Shown here: piece after piece, positions 27,703-36,540 of the stretch
How the letters are laid out: every line of letters begins with the position of its first letter
How positions within the stretch are numbered: position 1 is the stretch's first letter
Source of the DNA: an uncultured Hyphomicrobiales bacterium
GTDB taxonomy: Bacteria > Pseudomonadota > Alphaproteobacteria > Rhizobiales > Beijerinckiaceae
Reading direction: 5' to 3'
DNA: 64,000 nucleotides
Assembly (NCBI GenBank): GCA_903861645.1
Contig: CAIOVE010000043.1
Span: 41,925 to 105,924, forward strand
Made by a program: the position numbers and the translations under genes
Notes under the pieces: model-generated
Seen by the model: the letters and a program-made list of their open reading frames with translations, nothing else
Database searches by the model: none
Told to the model about the DNA's origin: nothing

Positions 27703-28805
27703 GGCGCGCTCCCGCGAAAACCGGATTCGTCGATGAATTCACCCATGCCCGATGCAACACCGTTGACGGCGATCTCCTTAAGCCACATGGCGTGAATGCA
27801 TGGATCCTGATCCTCGTATTCGACCTGCGCGCCGCCTTGCTTGACGCTGCGGTCAACGCCGACGTCCCAGATTTCGCGCTTCATGCGGAGCAGGGGATAA
27901 CGAACGGTGCCGATCTGCAAGGCGAGATAACGCGAGGGATGATTGGCGATGTTGAAGTGCTGATGGAACATCGAATCCGGCGGGCAATAGACGCAGCCAT
28001 GCTCCCAGTCGACGCGCGTGTAATCGGGGTCGCCGTCGCGCCAGAGGAGCGAATAGCCCTTGCCCGTCACGGCGAAGACGCAGACGCCGTCGAAGTGGCG
28101 ATGGCCCTTCTTGTAGGTGCCAACCGGCATTTCCGACGAATGGGCGCCGATGGTGGAATCGCTCAGCATGAAGCGCAGCATCGAGCCGCCCGCGCCGCGC
28201 GCCGCCCAGGCCTTCAATTCGAAGGCGGAGAGATCGGGCACGAAATTCGTTTCCCATTGATGGCGGCCGGGGCGCACGCCGATGAATTCACCTTCGCCGG
28301 CGAAGTAGTTTTCGGCGCCCATGCGTTCGGGAAAATCGACCGGACACTCAAAGACGAGCCGGTCGTCGCGGAAGCGGTTCATCGCGAACACCATGTTGTT
28401 GGCGCTGGCGAGACGCGCGGGTTCGCGGCCCGAGCCATTGAAATGCTGGTGAACGGCGTTGAGCGGAATCGAGAACAGGCTCTTGGGGCCCCATTCGAAC
28501 GTGTGCCGGCGCCCGTCGGCTGCGGTCACCGTCGTCGAGCCGTGGCCGGAGATAACGTAGATGACTTCCTCGTAGATGTGTCGCACGGGCGCGGATTTGC
28601 CGCCCGGCGGCAATTCGAACGCGAAGATCGAAATAAAATCGTCGCGCCCCTTGAGGTGGCAAAGCGCGCCGAGGGTTCCATAGCGATCCCATTTCGCTAC
28701 GGGAACCTTGCGAATGTCGATGCCGAAATCCTCGATGATGGGCACGCCCTGCGCATGGGCCCAGTCGAGATAGGGGTCGGGCAGCGCCCCGGCGGCCGCG
28801 TTCAT
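27699..28805 (-). CDS. Bicupin protein (first gene of an overlapping pair)
   Basis: A 368-residue double-cupin protein. N-barrel motif 1 is VRHIYEEVIYVISGHG (near residue 80) and motif 2 is IPLNAVHQHFN; C-barrel motif 1 is KGHRHFDGVCVFAVTG (near residue 235) and motif 2 is CPPDSMFHQHFN, so both barrels keep most metal-binding histidines, better than the partner gene. Such proteins are related to gentisate and hydroxyquinol-type ring-cleavage dioxygenases, but the reaction here is unknown. The ATG at 28805 follows GAGGAG. The frame is open further upstream over the divergent Cys-rich gene but not family-like there. The pair is the only cytoplasmic enzyme content of the tolB-pal insertion. Confidence 0.82.
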   Translation of the reverse strand: MNAAAGALPDPYLDWAHAQGVPIIEDFGIDIRKVPVAKWDRYGTLGALCHLKGRDDFISIFAFELPPGGKSAPVRHIYEEVIYVISGHGSTTVTAADGRRHTFEWGPKSLFSIPLNAVHQHFNGSGREPARLASANNMVFAMNRFRDDRLVFECPVDFPERMGAENYFAGEGEFIGVRPGRHQWETNFVPDLSAFELKAWAARGAGGSMLRFMLSDSTIGAHSSEMPVGTYKKGHRHFDGVCVFAVTGKGYSLLWRDGDPDYTRVDWEHGCVYCPPDSMFHQHFNIANHPSRYLALQIGTVRYPLLRMKREIWDVGVDRSVKQGGAQVEYEDQDPCIHAMWLKEIAVNGVASGMGEFIDESGFRGSAP

Positions 28806-28920
28806 GGGAGTCTCCTCGCGCGTATCCGGGGCTGGCCGCGCCGCGCGCGTTGACAGCCCCGGGCGCTTTGTTATTCGCTGGCGCGCCGGATGCAAGTCCG
28901 GGAGCGATCGGGGAGGAAGG

Positions 28921-29295
28921 ATGAAAGCCGGTATGTTTCTCGCGGTCGCGGTCCTGTGCCTGACGACCGGCGTTGCGCTCGCCGCTGGCAAGCGCGGCGG
29001 CGGTGGTGGAGGCGCCCCGAAACCCTGCGCGCCCGACGCGCGCCGCCTTTGCGGCGATGTCATCGCCGATCAGCCGGCGCGCATGGCTTGCATGCGCGCC
29101 CACGCAAGCGAACTTTCGACGGAGTGCCGGTCGTGGCGGGCCAGTCGTGGCGCTGGCGCGGGGGGAGGCTCGCCTTACCAGATGGCGCGGCGCGCCTGCC
29201 TGCGCGAATATCAACTGGGCAACGGTCGCCACCTGAAATGGATTCGTCAGGTCACGCTTGACCAGTGCGTCAATCAGAAAATGAACGCGCGTTGA
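28921..29295 (+). CDS. Secreted cysteine-rich-repeat protein
   Basis: A 124-residue exported protein: signal peptide at residues 1-22 (ending GVALAA), a short glycine linker, then a cysteine-rich unit CAPDARRLCGDVIADQPARM followed by CMRAHASELSTEC and a second partial unit (ARRACLREYQLG ... LDQC). The spacing resembles the GLG1/cysteine-rich repeat (Pfam Cys_rich_FGFR type). Six cysteines suggest periplasmic disulfides. A GGGAGGAAGG Shine-Dalgarno precedes the ATG. It lies 25 bases before the cytochrome-propeller gene and is probably co-transcribed with it. Confidence 0.75.
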   Translation: MKAGMFLAVAVLCLTTGVALAAGKRGGGGGGAPKPCAPDARRLCGDVIADQPARMACMRAHASELSTECRSWRASRGAGAGGGSPYQMARRACLREYQLGNGRHLKWIRQVTLDQCVNQKMNAR

Positions 29296-29319
29296 GCGCT
29301 CGGGGGAAGGAACTGGCTC

Positions 29320-30552
29320 ATGTTGGCGCGTTTATTCATTTCGACGGTCCTGACAGGCGTTCTTGGCGGCGCCGCGCTGGCGCAGGAAAGCTGGCCGGAA
29401 GGCAAGGGCAAGGACGTCGTCTCGACGGTCTGCGTCTCCTGCCACGAGGCGCGGCGCTTCACCGCTGGCGGCGGCTACACACCCGAAGGCTGGCAGACAG
29501 TCCTCGACATGATGAAGAACATTGGCGCGCCGATTCCCCCGGATCGCTTCGACGACGTGAAGCAGTATCTGTCCTCCAATTGGCCCGAGAAGCCCAAGCC
29601 CAAACCGGTCGTCATCGCGGGCGACGTGAAGGTCGAGTTTCATTCGTGGCAGGTGCCGACGCCGGGCTCGCGGCCGCATGATCCGCTGGCGACCCGGGAC
29701 GGCATGATCTGGTGGTCCGGCCAGTCGGCCAATGTTCTCGGGCGTCTCGATCCGCGCAATGGCGCCATGAAGGAATTCACGTTGCCGACCGCGCTGTCCG
29801 GGCCGCACGGACTTATCGAGGACAAGCAGGGGTTCATCTGGTACGCGGCGAACTGGGGCGCGCATATTGGCCGGCTCGACCCCAAAACGGGCGAGGTCGC
29901 CGAATATTTCATGCCCGACGCCAAGGCGAAGGATCCGCATACGCCGCTGTTCGACAGGGGCGAGAAGCATATCTGGTTCACACTTCAACAGGCCAACATG
30001 GTCGGCAGGTTCGACATGGCCAGCCACGAGATCAAGTTGATCACAATGCCGCAGGCGAAATCGCAGCCCTATGGCATGGTGTTCGATTCGAGGGGGACCG
30101 TTTTCTTCGAGGAGTTCGGCGGGCCGCGCCTCGCCAGCATCGATCCCGTCACGTTCGAGCTCAAGGAATACGCCCTGCCGAATCCCGGCACGCGACCGCG
30201 TCGTCTGGCGATCACGTCCGACGACCGACTCTGGTACACTGACTATTCGCGCGGTTATCTCGGCATGTACGACCCGAAAACGGGCGCGACGAAGGAATGG
30301 GCCTCGCCCAGCGGACCAAAAACCTTTCCCTATGCGATCACGGCGCTCAACGACGTGATCTGGTACGTCGAGGGCGGCGCCAAGCCCAACCTTCTCGTGC
30401 GCTTCGATCCCCGGACGGAGAAATTCCAGAGCTGGGAAATTCCGACGGGCGGCGGCGTCGTGCGCAACATGATGCCGACCGTCGACGGCAAGGGCATTGT
30501 GATGGCGGAAAGCGGCGTCAACCGCATCGGCTGGTTCGAGATCAGGCAATAG
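29320..30552 (+). CDS. Cytochrome c - Vgb-like beta-propeller fusion (secreted)
   Basis: A 410-residue periplasmic protein. The signal peptide covers residues 1-21. Next comes a small heme-c module with CVSCH (Cys38, Cys41, His42) and the segment DDVKQYLSSNWP (near residue 82) that usually ends such domains. From residue about 100 it is a virginiamycin B lyase-like propeller built of LxxxDPxTGxxxEY-type blades, for example NGAMKEFTLPTALSGPHGL, TGEVAEYFMPDAKAK and TGATKEWASPSGPK. True Vgb is cytoplasmic and lacks heme, so this is more likely a periplasmic redox or lactone-binding protein than a streptogramin-resistance enzyme. A terminator-like hairpin follows at 30592-30617. Confidence 0.83.
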   Translation: MLARLFISTVLTGVLGGAALAQESWPEGKGKDVVSTVCVSCHEARRFTAGGGYTPEGWQTVLDMMKNIGAPIPPDRFDDVKQYLSSNWPEKPKPKPVVIAGDVKVEFHSWQVPTPGSRPHDPLATRDGMIWWSGQSANVLGRLDPRNGAMKEFTLPTALSGPHGLIEDKQGFIWYAANWGAHIGRLDPKTGEVAEYFMPDAKAKDPHTPLFDRGEKHIWFTLQQANMVGRFDMASHEIKLITMPQAKSQPYGMVFDSRGTVFFEEFGGPRLASIDPVTFELKEYALPNPGTRPRRLAITSDDRLWYTDYSRGYLGMYDPKTGATKEWASPSGPKTFPYAITALNDVIWYVEGGAKPNLLVRFDPRTEKFQSWEIPTGGGVVRNMMPTVDGKGIVMAESGVNRIGWFEIRQ

Positions 30553-30591
30553 GTCGGCGCACGTTCGACCGTTGCGGATAAGTCACGCCGG

Positions 30592-30617
30592 GGGCGCGCC
30601 TTTTCATGGGCGCGCCC
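30592..30617 (+). terminator. Hairpin after the cytochrome-propeller gene
   Basis: GGGCGCGCC (30592-30600) and GGCGCGCCC (30609-30617) form a perfect 9-bp stem with an 8-base loop containing TTTT. It follows the stop codon by 40 bases. There is no T-tract after the stem, so it is a weak intrinsic terminator at best, but it separates this gene from the pal control region. Confidence 0.5.
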
Positions 30618-30634
30618 TTGCCGCATTGCGGCCA

Positions 30635-30726
30635 TTAAGCGCCGCTTAACCACGTCGCGCATTGGCTCAAATGCCACGCATTCAAAATACCCTTCATCAA
30701 GGTTGATGGAACCTTCGCTTAACCAT
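30635..30726 (+). promoter_or_regulatory. CtrA-type box and half-site upstream of pal
   Basis: TTAA (30635-30638), seven bases, TTAA (30646-30649) is a perfect CtrA consensus box (TTAA-N7-TTAA) ending TTAACC. A second TTAACCAT half-site, the full consensus half, lies at 30719-30726, 48 bases before the pal ATG. CtrA directly controls pal in Brucella, and in Caulobacter CtrA times division genes; here the assignment rests on the match alone. Confidence 0.65.
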
Positions 30727-30773
30727 CGGGGCCTAGGACGGGGTCATGTATCGACTGGCACAGGAGTAGCCGT

Positions 30774-31295
30774 ATGTTGTTTTCCACCGGGGGCCGCGGC
30801 CTCAAGCTCGCGCTCGCGCTGACAGCGGCCCTGTCCATCGCCGCTTGCTCGAAGAACCCCGATGACGCCAATGGCGCCAATGGCGCGGGCGGTCTTGGCG
30901 GCGTTGGTTCGGGCGTCGCGACGCCGGGCAGCCAGCAGGATTTCGTCGTCAACGTCGGCGATCGCGTGTTCTTCGAGACGGACTCGTCCGAGCTGACCTC
31001 CACCGCGCAGACGACGCTCGACAAGCAGGCGCGCTGGTTGCAGCAGTATTCGCGCTACAGCTTCACCGTCGAGGGACACGCCGACGAGCGTGGCACCCGC
31101 GAATACAACATCGCGCTCGGCCAGCGCCGCGCCGAGGTGACGAAGAACTATCTCGCCGCCAAGGGCGTGCCGGCCTCGCGCATGCGCACGATCAGCTACG
31201 GCAAGGAGCGGCCCGTCGCGGTTTGCGACGACATTTCCTGCTGGTCGCAGAACCGTCGCGCCGTCACCGTGCTCAATGGCGGCGGCAATAGCTGA
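30774..31295 (+). CDS. pal: Peptidoglycan-associated lipoprotein Pal
   Basis: An outer-membrane lipoprotein that ties the membrane to peptidoglycan and to TolB at the division site. The 173-residue protein has a lipobox LSIAAC (Cys25 is the lipidated residue), a Gly-rich spacer and an OmpA-like domain with the peptidoglycan-binding VEGHADERGTREYNIALGQRR (diaminopimelate-binding Asp and Arg). It has its own promoter with CtrA boxes and is separated from tolB by 5.5 kb. A terminator follows, so the downstream cpoB is a separate unit. Confidence 0.96.
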   Translation: MLFSTGGRGLKLALALTAALSIAACSKNPDDANGANGAGGLGGVGSGVATPGSQQDFVVNVGDRVFFETDSSELTSTAQTTLDKQARWLQQYSRYSFTVEGHADERGTREYNIALGQRRAEVTKNYLAAKGVPASRMRTISYGKERPVAVCDDISCWSQNRRAVTVLNGGGNS

Positions 31296-31324
31296 CCCAC
31301 CCGTTTCCAGGGTGTCGCGATTGG

Positions 31325-31354
31325 CCGGCGCTTCCCTCGGGAGCGCCGGTTTTT
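31325..31354 (+). terminator. Intrinsic terminator after pal
   Basis: CCGGCGCTTCC (31325-31335) pairs with GGGAGCGCCGG (31339-31349) over 11 bp including one G-T pair, with loop CTC and a TTTTT run at 31350-31354. This is a good factor-independent terminator 30 bases after the pal stop. Confidence 0.85.
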
Positions 31355-31459
31355 CCTTGGGCGGGCTCGCCTCCCGAACGCCGCGGCCTCGCCGCATTTT
31401 GGCCGGAGGCGTGGCGGTATGATATGGCATCAGCGGTTCTCATTTCCTGGATTGATCCG

Positions 31460-32629
31460 ATGTCCCGTACCGGTCGCGCCATCGCCCTTGGCTTCATGGC
31501 CTCCTGCCTGATCGCAAGTGTCGCCCACGCGCAGGATTCGCGCGTCGCCAGCGCGTGGCTGCCGCCGCGCGATATTCCCGGCGGCTCGACGCTTGTCGTG
31601 CCCGCGCAGGCGCAGGACGCAGCCGGCCTGATGGTGCGCATCGACCGGCTTGAAAGCCAGTTGCGCGTCCAGAATGGCGAAATCGAGCAGATGCAATTCC
31701 AGATCAAGCGGCTGGAAGACCAGTTGCGCAAGTTCCAGCAGGACGTCGATTTCCGCTTCCAGGAAAGCGGTGGCAAGGGCGCGCCGCCCCGCGCGCCAAC
31801 GCCGCCGCCCGGCAAGCGCTCGGAGCTGAATGAAAACGGTTATCCGGTCGTCGCGGGCCCCGCGGGGGCGCCGCCAACCGATCTCGCGCCCGCGCCGCGC
31901 GTCGCGGCTGCTGGGCGCGCCGGTCGTCGTGGCGACGCCTTCGATCCCGACGCGTTGCCGGACGCGCCGGGCGCGCCGCGACCCATCGGCGAGACGCCCT
32001 CTCCATCGGCTCCCCTGCGCGCGACCCTGCCGAGGGGGCCGATCGCCGCTCCCGCCGCCGCGCCCGACGATGTCGAGGATCTCGCCGATGATTCCGGCGC
32101 GCCGATGGACATCAGCCATGGCGTGAACGCGCCGCGTTCGGCGGTCGCCGGCCTGAACCAGCAGCCGCTGGGCGCGCCTGGCCCGGCCGTGCCGCGCATT
32201 GGCGGGGCGGAGCCCATCGCGCCGACCGCCGTCGCGCTGCCGCCGGCCTCGCCGCGCGACGAATTCGACGCGGCGCTTGAAACCCTCAAGGCCGGTCAGT
32301 TCGACAGCGCCGAGGCGGCGTTCCGGACCTTCTTGCAAAAGCACCCGCGCGACCGCATGGCCGCGGACGCCACGTTCTATCTGGGCGAAAGCTTCTACAA
32401 GCGCTCGCGTCCGCGCGAGGCCGCCGAGCAATATCTCAAGGTCTCGACCGACTACGAGAAATCGCCGCGCGCGCCCGAGGCCCTGCTCAAGCTGGGCCTG
32501 TCGCTCCAGAAGCTCGGCGCGCGCGAACAGGCCTGCGCGGCCTATGGCGAGATCGGCCGCAAATACACGGCGGCCTCGGCCTCGATCCGCGCCACCGCCG
32601 ACCGCGAGTCCAAGCGCTCGCAATGCTGA
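31460..32629 (+). CDS. cpoB: Cell division coordinator CpoB (YbgF)
   Basis: A periplasmic protein that links peptidoglycan synthesis with Tol-Pal. The 389-residue protein has a signal peptide (about residues 1-25, ending VAHA), a coiled coil (MVRIDRLESQLRVQNGEIEQM and on, residues 57-100) for trimerisation, a low-complexity Pro/Ala linker of about 140 residues and a C-terminal TPR domain beginning DEFDAALETLKAGQFDSAE (near residue 270) with three repeats. The linker is longer than in E. coli, as is usual in this order. The first sensible start is the ATG at 31460; the frame begins 36 bases earlier. Confidence 0.92.
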   Translation: MSRTGRAIALGFMASCLIASVAHAQDSRVASAWLPPRDIPGGSTLVVPAQAQDAAGLMVRIDRLESQLRVQNGEIEQMQFQIKRLEDQLRKFQQDVDFRFQESGGKGAPPRAPTPPPGKRSELNENGYPVVAGPAGAPPTDLAPAPRVAAAGRAGRRGDAFDPDALPDAPGAPRPIGETPSPSAPLRATLPRGPIAAPAAAPDDVEDLADDSGAPMDISHGVNAPRSAVAGLNQQPLGAPGPAVPRIGGAEPIAPTAVALPPASPRDEFDAALETLKAGQFDSAEAAFRTFLQKHPRDRMAADATFYLGESFYKRSRPREAAEQYLKVSTDYEKSPRAPEALLKLGLSLQKLGAREQACAAYGEIGRKYTAASASIRATADRESKRSQC

Positions 32630-32645
32630 CCGGCGCTGGTCAAGC

Positions 32646-33668
32646 GTGAGCGTTCCGGGCGGCGAGGCGGCGTCTAGCCTTTTCGCGGGCATGGCGGGTC
32701 GCGGCGGTTTGTTGATCGCGGTGTCCGGCGGGCCGGACTCCATGGCGCTGCTGTTGCTCGCGGCGCGCTGGCGGGCGGCCGGCGGCGCGGTCCCGGTTTT
32801 CGCGGCGACCGTCGATCATGGATTGCGTCCGGAATCGCGGACCGAGGCGGAAAGCGTCGCCGCGTGGGCGGCGTCGCTGGGCGTTCCACATGCAACCCTG
32901 ATCTGGACCGGCGACAAGCCGAGGACGCGCGTGCAGGAGCGCGCGCGCGACGCCCGATACGAACTGCTCGCGGCGCACGCGGCGCGCGTTGGCGCCGACA
33001 CGCTGGCGACCGCCCATCACGCCGATGATCAGGCCGAAACGATTCTGTTCCGCCTGTTGCGGGGCAGCGGCGTGGCGGGTCTGGCCGGCATGGCGCGCGA
33101 GATGCGACGGGGCGCGCTTTGGCACGCGCGCCCGTTGCTTGATTTCGCCAAGGCCGAACTCGTCGCCATCTGCGAGAGCGCCGGCCAGCCGTTTTTTCTC
33201 GATCCCTCGAATGAAAACCCTGTCTATGCCCGCACCCGCGTGCGCCACCTGGCGGAAACCCTCGCGGCGGAGGGGCTCGACCGGTCGGCGCTTGTCAGGC
33301 TCGGCGCGCGCGCGGGCCGGGCGGACCGGGCGCTCGCCGCCGCCGCGGGGGCGTTTGCGCGGGCGATCGGGGCCACCATCTCGGAAACGGGCTTCACCGC
33401 GCGCCTGCCGACGGGCGAGGCGGTCGCGGCCGAAATCCTGCTGCGCCTGATTGTCGGCGAGATCGAGCGACTGACGGGTCGAAAGCCAAGGCTCGACCGG
33501 GCGGAAGCATTGATCGAGCGATTGCGCGGGGCTCTTGAACGGGGCGTCGCCTTGCGCGCCTCGCTCGGCGGCGCCCTGGTGCGGTTGCGCGCCAACGGCG
33601 AGCTCGCGATTTCGAGGGAATCGCTTCGCCGGGCGACATCGGGGCGCAAGGGAAACGCAACCTATTGA
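32646..33668 (+). CDS. tilS: tRNA(Ile)-lysidine synthetase TilS (GTG start)
   Basis: TilS modifies C34 of the tRNA(Ile) anticodon CAU to lysidine, changing it from Met to Ile decoding; it is essential. The 340-residue protein starts with the ATP-pyrophosphatase PP-loop AVSGGPDSMALLLLA near residue 25 and has HHADDQAETILFRLLRGSG near residue 120. The frame is open upstream in cpoB, so the first sensible start is the GTG at 32646, 16 bases after the cpoB stop; a Shine-Dalgarno is weak. It lacks a clear C-terminal TilS-C domain, as do many alphaproteobacterial proteins. ftsH follows 150 bases later. Confidence 0.9.
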   Translation: MSVPGGEAASSLFAGMAGRGGLLIAVSGGPDSMALLLLAARWRAAGGAVPVFAATVDHGLRPESRTEAESVAAWAASLGVPHATLIWTGDKPRTRVQERARDARYELLAAHAARVGADTLATAHHADDQAETILFRLLRGSGVAGLAGMAREMRRGALWHARPLLDFAKAELVAICESAGQPFFLDPSNENPVYARTRVRHLAETLAAEGLDRSALVRLGARAGRADRALAAAAGAFARAIGATISETGFTARLPTGEAVAAEILLRLIVGEIERLTGRKPRLDRAEALIERLRGALERGVALRASLGGALVRLRANGELAISRESLRRATSGRKGNATY

Positions 33669-33817
33669 CGCCACCCTGTTCACGGTAACGTCAAAAAGCC
33701 ACTTTCAAACGAGAGTTTGACCAGTGCTTCCCTTGGCAAGGGCCGTTACGAGGCATAAATAGGCAGAACACGGAGACCCGGCCGATCAACGGCGCCGGAT
33801 TCCGGGCAAGGTCTGAA

Positions 33818-35752
33818 ATGAACCCGAATTATCGGAATTTCGCGCTCTGGGTGATCATCTTTCTTCTGGTGGTCGCGCTCGTCATGCTGTTCCAGAATCC
33901 CGGACAGCGCACGCAGGCCCAGGATATCGGCTACAGCCAGTTCCTTTCCGAGGTCGATCAGGGCCACGTGCGTGACGTGACCATCTCTGGCAACGATATC
34001 AGCGGTCATTTCACCGATAACAATCGCGCGTTCTCGTCCTACGCGCCGAACGATCCGTCGCTGGTGCAGACGTTGATCAAGAAAAACGTCACGACCAACG
34101 CCCGGCCCCCTTCGGAGGGCAATTCGTGGCTGGTCACGCTACTCGTCAACGGCCTGCCGCTCATCGCCTTTCTTGGCGTGTGGATTTTCCTTTCGCGGCA
34201 GATGCAGGGCGCGGGCGGCAAGGCCATGGGCTTTGGCAAGTCGAAGGCCAAGCTTCTGACCGAGGCGCATGGCCGCGTGACCTTCGAGGACGTGGCGGGC
34301 ATCGACGAGGCGAAGGAAGACCTCACCGAGATCGTCGAATTCCTCAAGGATCCGCAAAAGTTCCAGCGGCTGGGCGGTCGCATACCGCGCGGCGTTCTGC
34401 TGGTCGGCCCTCCGGGCACCGGCAAGACCCTCACCGCGCGCGCCGTCGCCGGCGAGGCGAACGTGCCTTTCTTCACGATTTCGGGCTCCGACTTCGTCGA
34501 GATGTTCGTGGGCGTCGGCGCCAGCCGCGTGCGCGACATGTTCGAGCAGGCCAAGAAGAACGCGCCCTGCATTATCTTCATCGATGAAATCGACGCGGTC
34601 GGTCGCCATCGCGGCGCGGGCCTCGGCGGCGGCAACGACGAGCGCGAACAGACGCTCAACCAGTTGCTCGTCGAGATGGACGGCTTCGAGGTCAACGAGG
34701 GCATCATCATCATCGCGGCGACCAATCGCCCCGACGTGCTCGATCCCGCCCTGCTGCGTCCGGGTCGTTTCGATCGGCAGATCGTCGTGCCGCTGCCCGA
34801 CATCATCGGTCGCGAAAAAATCCTGAAGGTCCACGCCCGCAAGGTGCCGATGGCGCCTGACGTGGATCTCAAGACCGTCGCGCGCGGCACGCCGGGTTTC
34901 TCGGGCGCCGATCTGATGAACCTCGTCAACGAGGCCGCCCTGCTCGCCGCCCGTCGCGGCAAGCGCGTGGTGACCCACGCCGAGTTCGAGGACGCCAAGG
35001 ACAAGGTGATGATGGGCGCAGAGCGCCGGTCGATGGTCATGTCCGAGGACGAGAAGAAGCTCACCGCCTATCACGAGGCCGGTCACGCGATCGTCGCCAT
35101 CAACGTGCCGGCGAGCGACCCAATCCACAAGGCGACGATCATTCCGCGCGGTCGCGCGCTGGGCATGGTCATGCGTCTGCCGGAAGGCGATCGCCTCGGT
35201 TACAAGTACATCGAGCTGACGTCGAACCTCGCGGTCGCGATGGGCGGTCGCATCGCCGAGGAGCTGGTGTTCGGCAAGGAGAACATCACCTCGGGCGCGT
35301 CGAGCGACATCCAGCAGGCGACCCGCATGGCGCGCGCCATGGTGACGCAGCTTGGCTTCTCCGATGAACTGGGCACCGTGGCCTATGGCGAAAACCAGGA
35401 GGAGGTTTTCCTCGGGATGTCCATGGGTCGCCAGCGCAGCGTGTCGGAAGCGACCTCGCAGATCATCGACGCGGAAGTGCGCCGTCTCGTCCAGAAGGGC
35501 AACGACGACGCGCGCCGCATCCTGACCGAGCATCGCGAGGGGCTCGAACTGGTGGCCAAGGCGTTGCTTGAGTTCGAGACGCTCACCGGCGACGAGATCA
35601 AGGGTCTGCTGGCGGGCAAGCAGCCCGTGCGCCAGACCGAGGAGCCGCCGCCGTCGACCCGCGCCACGCCCATCGTGCCGACCGCGGGCAAGACGCGGCC
35701 GAAGCCGGAGCCGGACGGGACCGGCGGGCTCGAGCCCCAGCCGCAGGTTTGA
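33818..35752 (+). CDS. ftsH: ATP-dependent zinc metalloprotease FtsH
   Basis: A hexameric inner-membrane AAA+ protease. The 644-residue protein has two TM helices (residues about 9-26 and 104-125) around a periplasmic loop, Walker A GPPGTGKT at 197-204, Walker B FIDEID at 254-259, the second region of homology [19 protein letters not shown] near residue 302 and the zinc site HEAGH at 419-423 (Glu420 catalytic), with the third ligand in the later [10 protein letters not shown] helix. All regions are intact. It follows tilS as in related genomes, but glmM is displaced by a reversed two-gene insert. Confidence 0.97.
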   Translation: MNPNYRNFALWVIIFLLVVALVMLFQNPGQRTQAQDIGYSQFLSEVDQGHVRDVTISGNDISGHFTDNNRAFSSYAPNDPSLVQTLIKKNVTTNARPPSEGNSWLVTLLVNGLPLIAFLGVWIFLSRQMQGAGGKAMGFGKSKAKLLTEAHGRVTFEDVAGIDEAKEDLTEIVEFLKDPQKFQRLGGRIPRGVLLVGPPGTGKTLTARAVAGEANVPFFTISGSDFVEMFVGVGASRVRDMFEQAKKNAPCIIFIDEIDAVGRHRGAGLGGGNDEREQTLNQLLVEMDGFEVNEGIIIIAATNRPDVLDPALLRPGRFDRQIVVPLPDIIGREKILKVHARKVPMAPDVDLKTVARGTPGFSGADLMNLVNEAALLAARRGKRVVTHAEFEDAKDKVMMGAERRSMVMSEDEKKLTAYHEAGHAIVAINVPASDPIHKATIIPRGRALGMVMRLPEGDRLGYKYIELTSNLAVAMGGRIAEELVFGKENITSGASSDIQQATRMARAMVTQLGFSDELGTVAYGENQEEVFLGMSMGRQRSVSEATSQIIDAEVRRLVQKGNDDARRILTEHREGLELVAKALLEFETLTGDEIKGLLAGKQPVRQTEEPPPSTRATPIVPTAGKTRPKPEPDGTGGLEPQPQV

Positions 35753-35780
35753 TCTACCTTGAAGGAACGCGACCGCGCGC

Positions 35781-36110
35781 CTAGAGACGCGCGGTCGTCG
35801 ACAGGGTCTGGACGATCACGACTCCCGTCGCGATGAAGCCGAGCCCGACGACGGCGGGCGCATCGAGCGTCTGGTTGAACCAGACCAGGCCGACAAGACT
35901 GATCAGCACGATCCCGGCGCCGCTCCAGATCGCGTAGGCGACGCCAACGGGAATCGTTCGCACCGTCATCGCGAGGCATAAAAAGGCGATCGTGTAGCCA
36001 ACGACCATGACCGCGATCGGCCCGGCGCGGGTCAGTCCCCGCGAGGCGGCCAAAGCCGAGGTGGCGGCGACCTCGCTGATGATGGCGATGGCGAGAAATA
36101 CATAACCCAT
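35781..36110 (-). CDS. SMR-family (EmrE/SugE-like) small multidrug transporter
   Basis: A 109-residue four-helix membrane protein. The conserved proton/substrate glutamate lies in IISEVAATSAL (Glu13), and GVAYAIWSGAG in helix 3 is the SMR signature. Both features match cationic-drug or guanidinium exporters. It would function as an antiparallel dimer. It lies between ftsH and glmM on the opposite strand, directly downstream of the arsC-like gene. Confidence 0.9.
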   Translation of the reverse strand: MGYVFLAIAIISEVAATSALAASRGLTRAGPIAVMVVGYTIAFLCLAMTVRTIPVGVAYAIWSGAGIVLISLVGLVWFNQTLDAPAVVGLGFIATGVVIVQTLSTTARL

Positions 36111-36186
36111 GCGGGCTCCCGTTGCCGAATCAGTCCACGCGCGGCTGATCCGGCTAGCGGACTCATCCGACGGAAACGTGACGGTT

Positions 36187-36540
36187 TCAGGCGGGCAGTA
36201 TTTCCAGAAGGCGGTCGGCGGGCCGGCAGACGCGCGCGCCGCCGGGCGCCACGACGATGGGCCGTTCCATCAGAATGGGGTGGGCCTCCAGCGCATCGAG
36301 CAGCGCGTCGTCGCTCAGATCGGGATTGTCGAGGCCAAGCTCGTCGAAGGGCGTGCCGCGACGGCGCAGCAATTCGCGCGGGGTCATCCGCATTTTCGAC
36401 AGGAGATCCCTGAGCACGACCCGCCCGGGCGGGGTCTTCAGGTATTCGACCACCTCGGGATCGAGCCCGCGCTCGCGCAACATGCCCAGAACCGTTCGCG
36501 ACGTGCCGCAGTTGGGATTGTGGTAAATCGTGATTCTCAT
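36187..36540 (-). CDS. arsC: ArsC-family arsenate reductase (glutaredoxin-dependent type)
   Basis: A 117-residue ArsC/Spx-family protein. The catalytic site NPNCGTSRT puts Cys11 in position, and the arginine-rich MERPIVVAPGGARVCRP region contributes the arsenate-binding arginines. Length matches E. coli-type ArsC (about 140) less C-terminal residues. No arsB or arsR is nearby, so arsenate resistance is plausible but unproved. It is transcribed together with the SMR gene 76 bases downstream. Confidence 0.87.
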   Translation of the reverse strand: MRITIYHNPNCGTSRTVLGMLRERGLDPEVVEYLKTPPGRVVLRDLLSKMRMTPRELLRRRGTPFDELGLDNPDLSDDALLDALEAHPILMERPIVVAPGGARVCRPADRLLEILPA

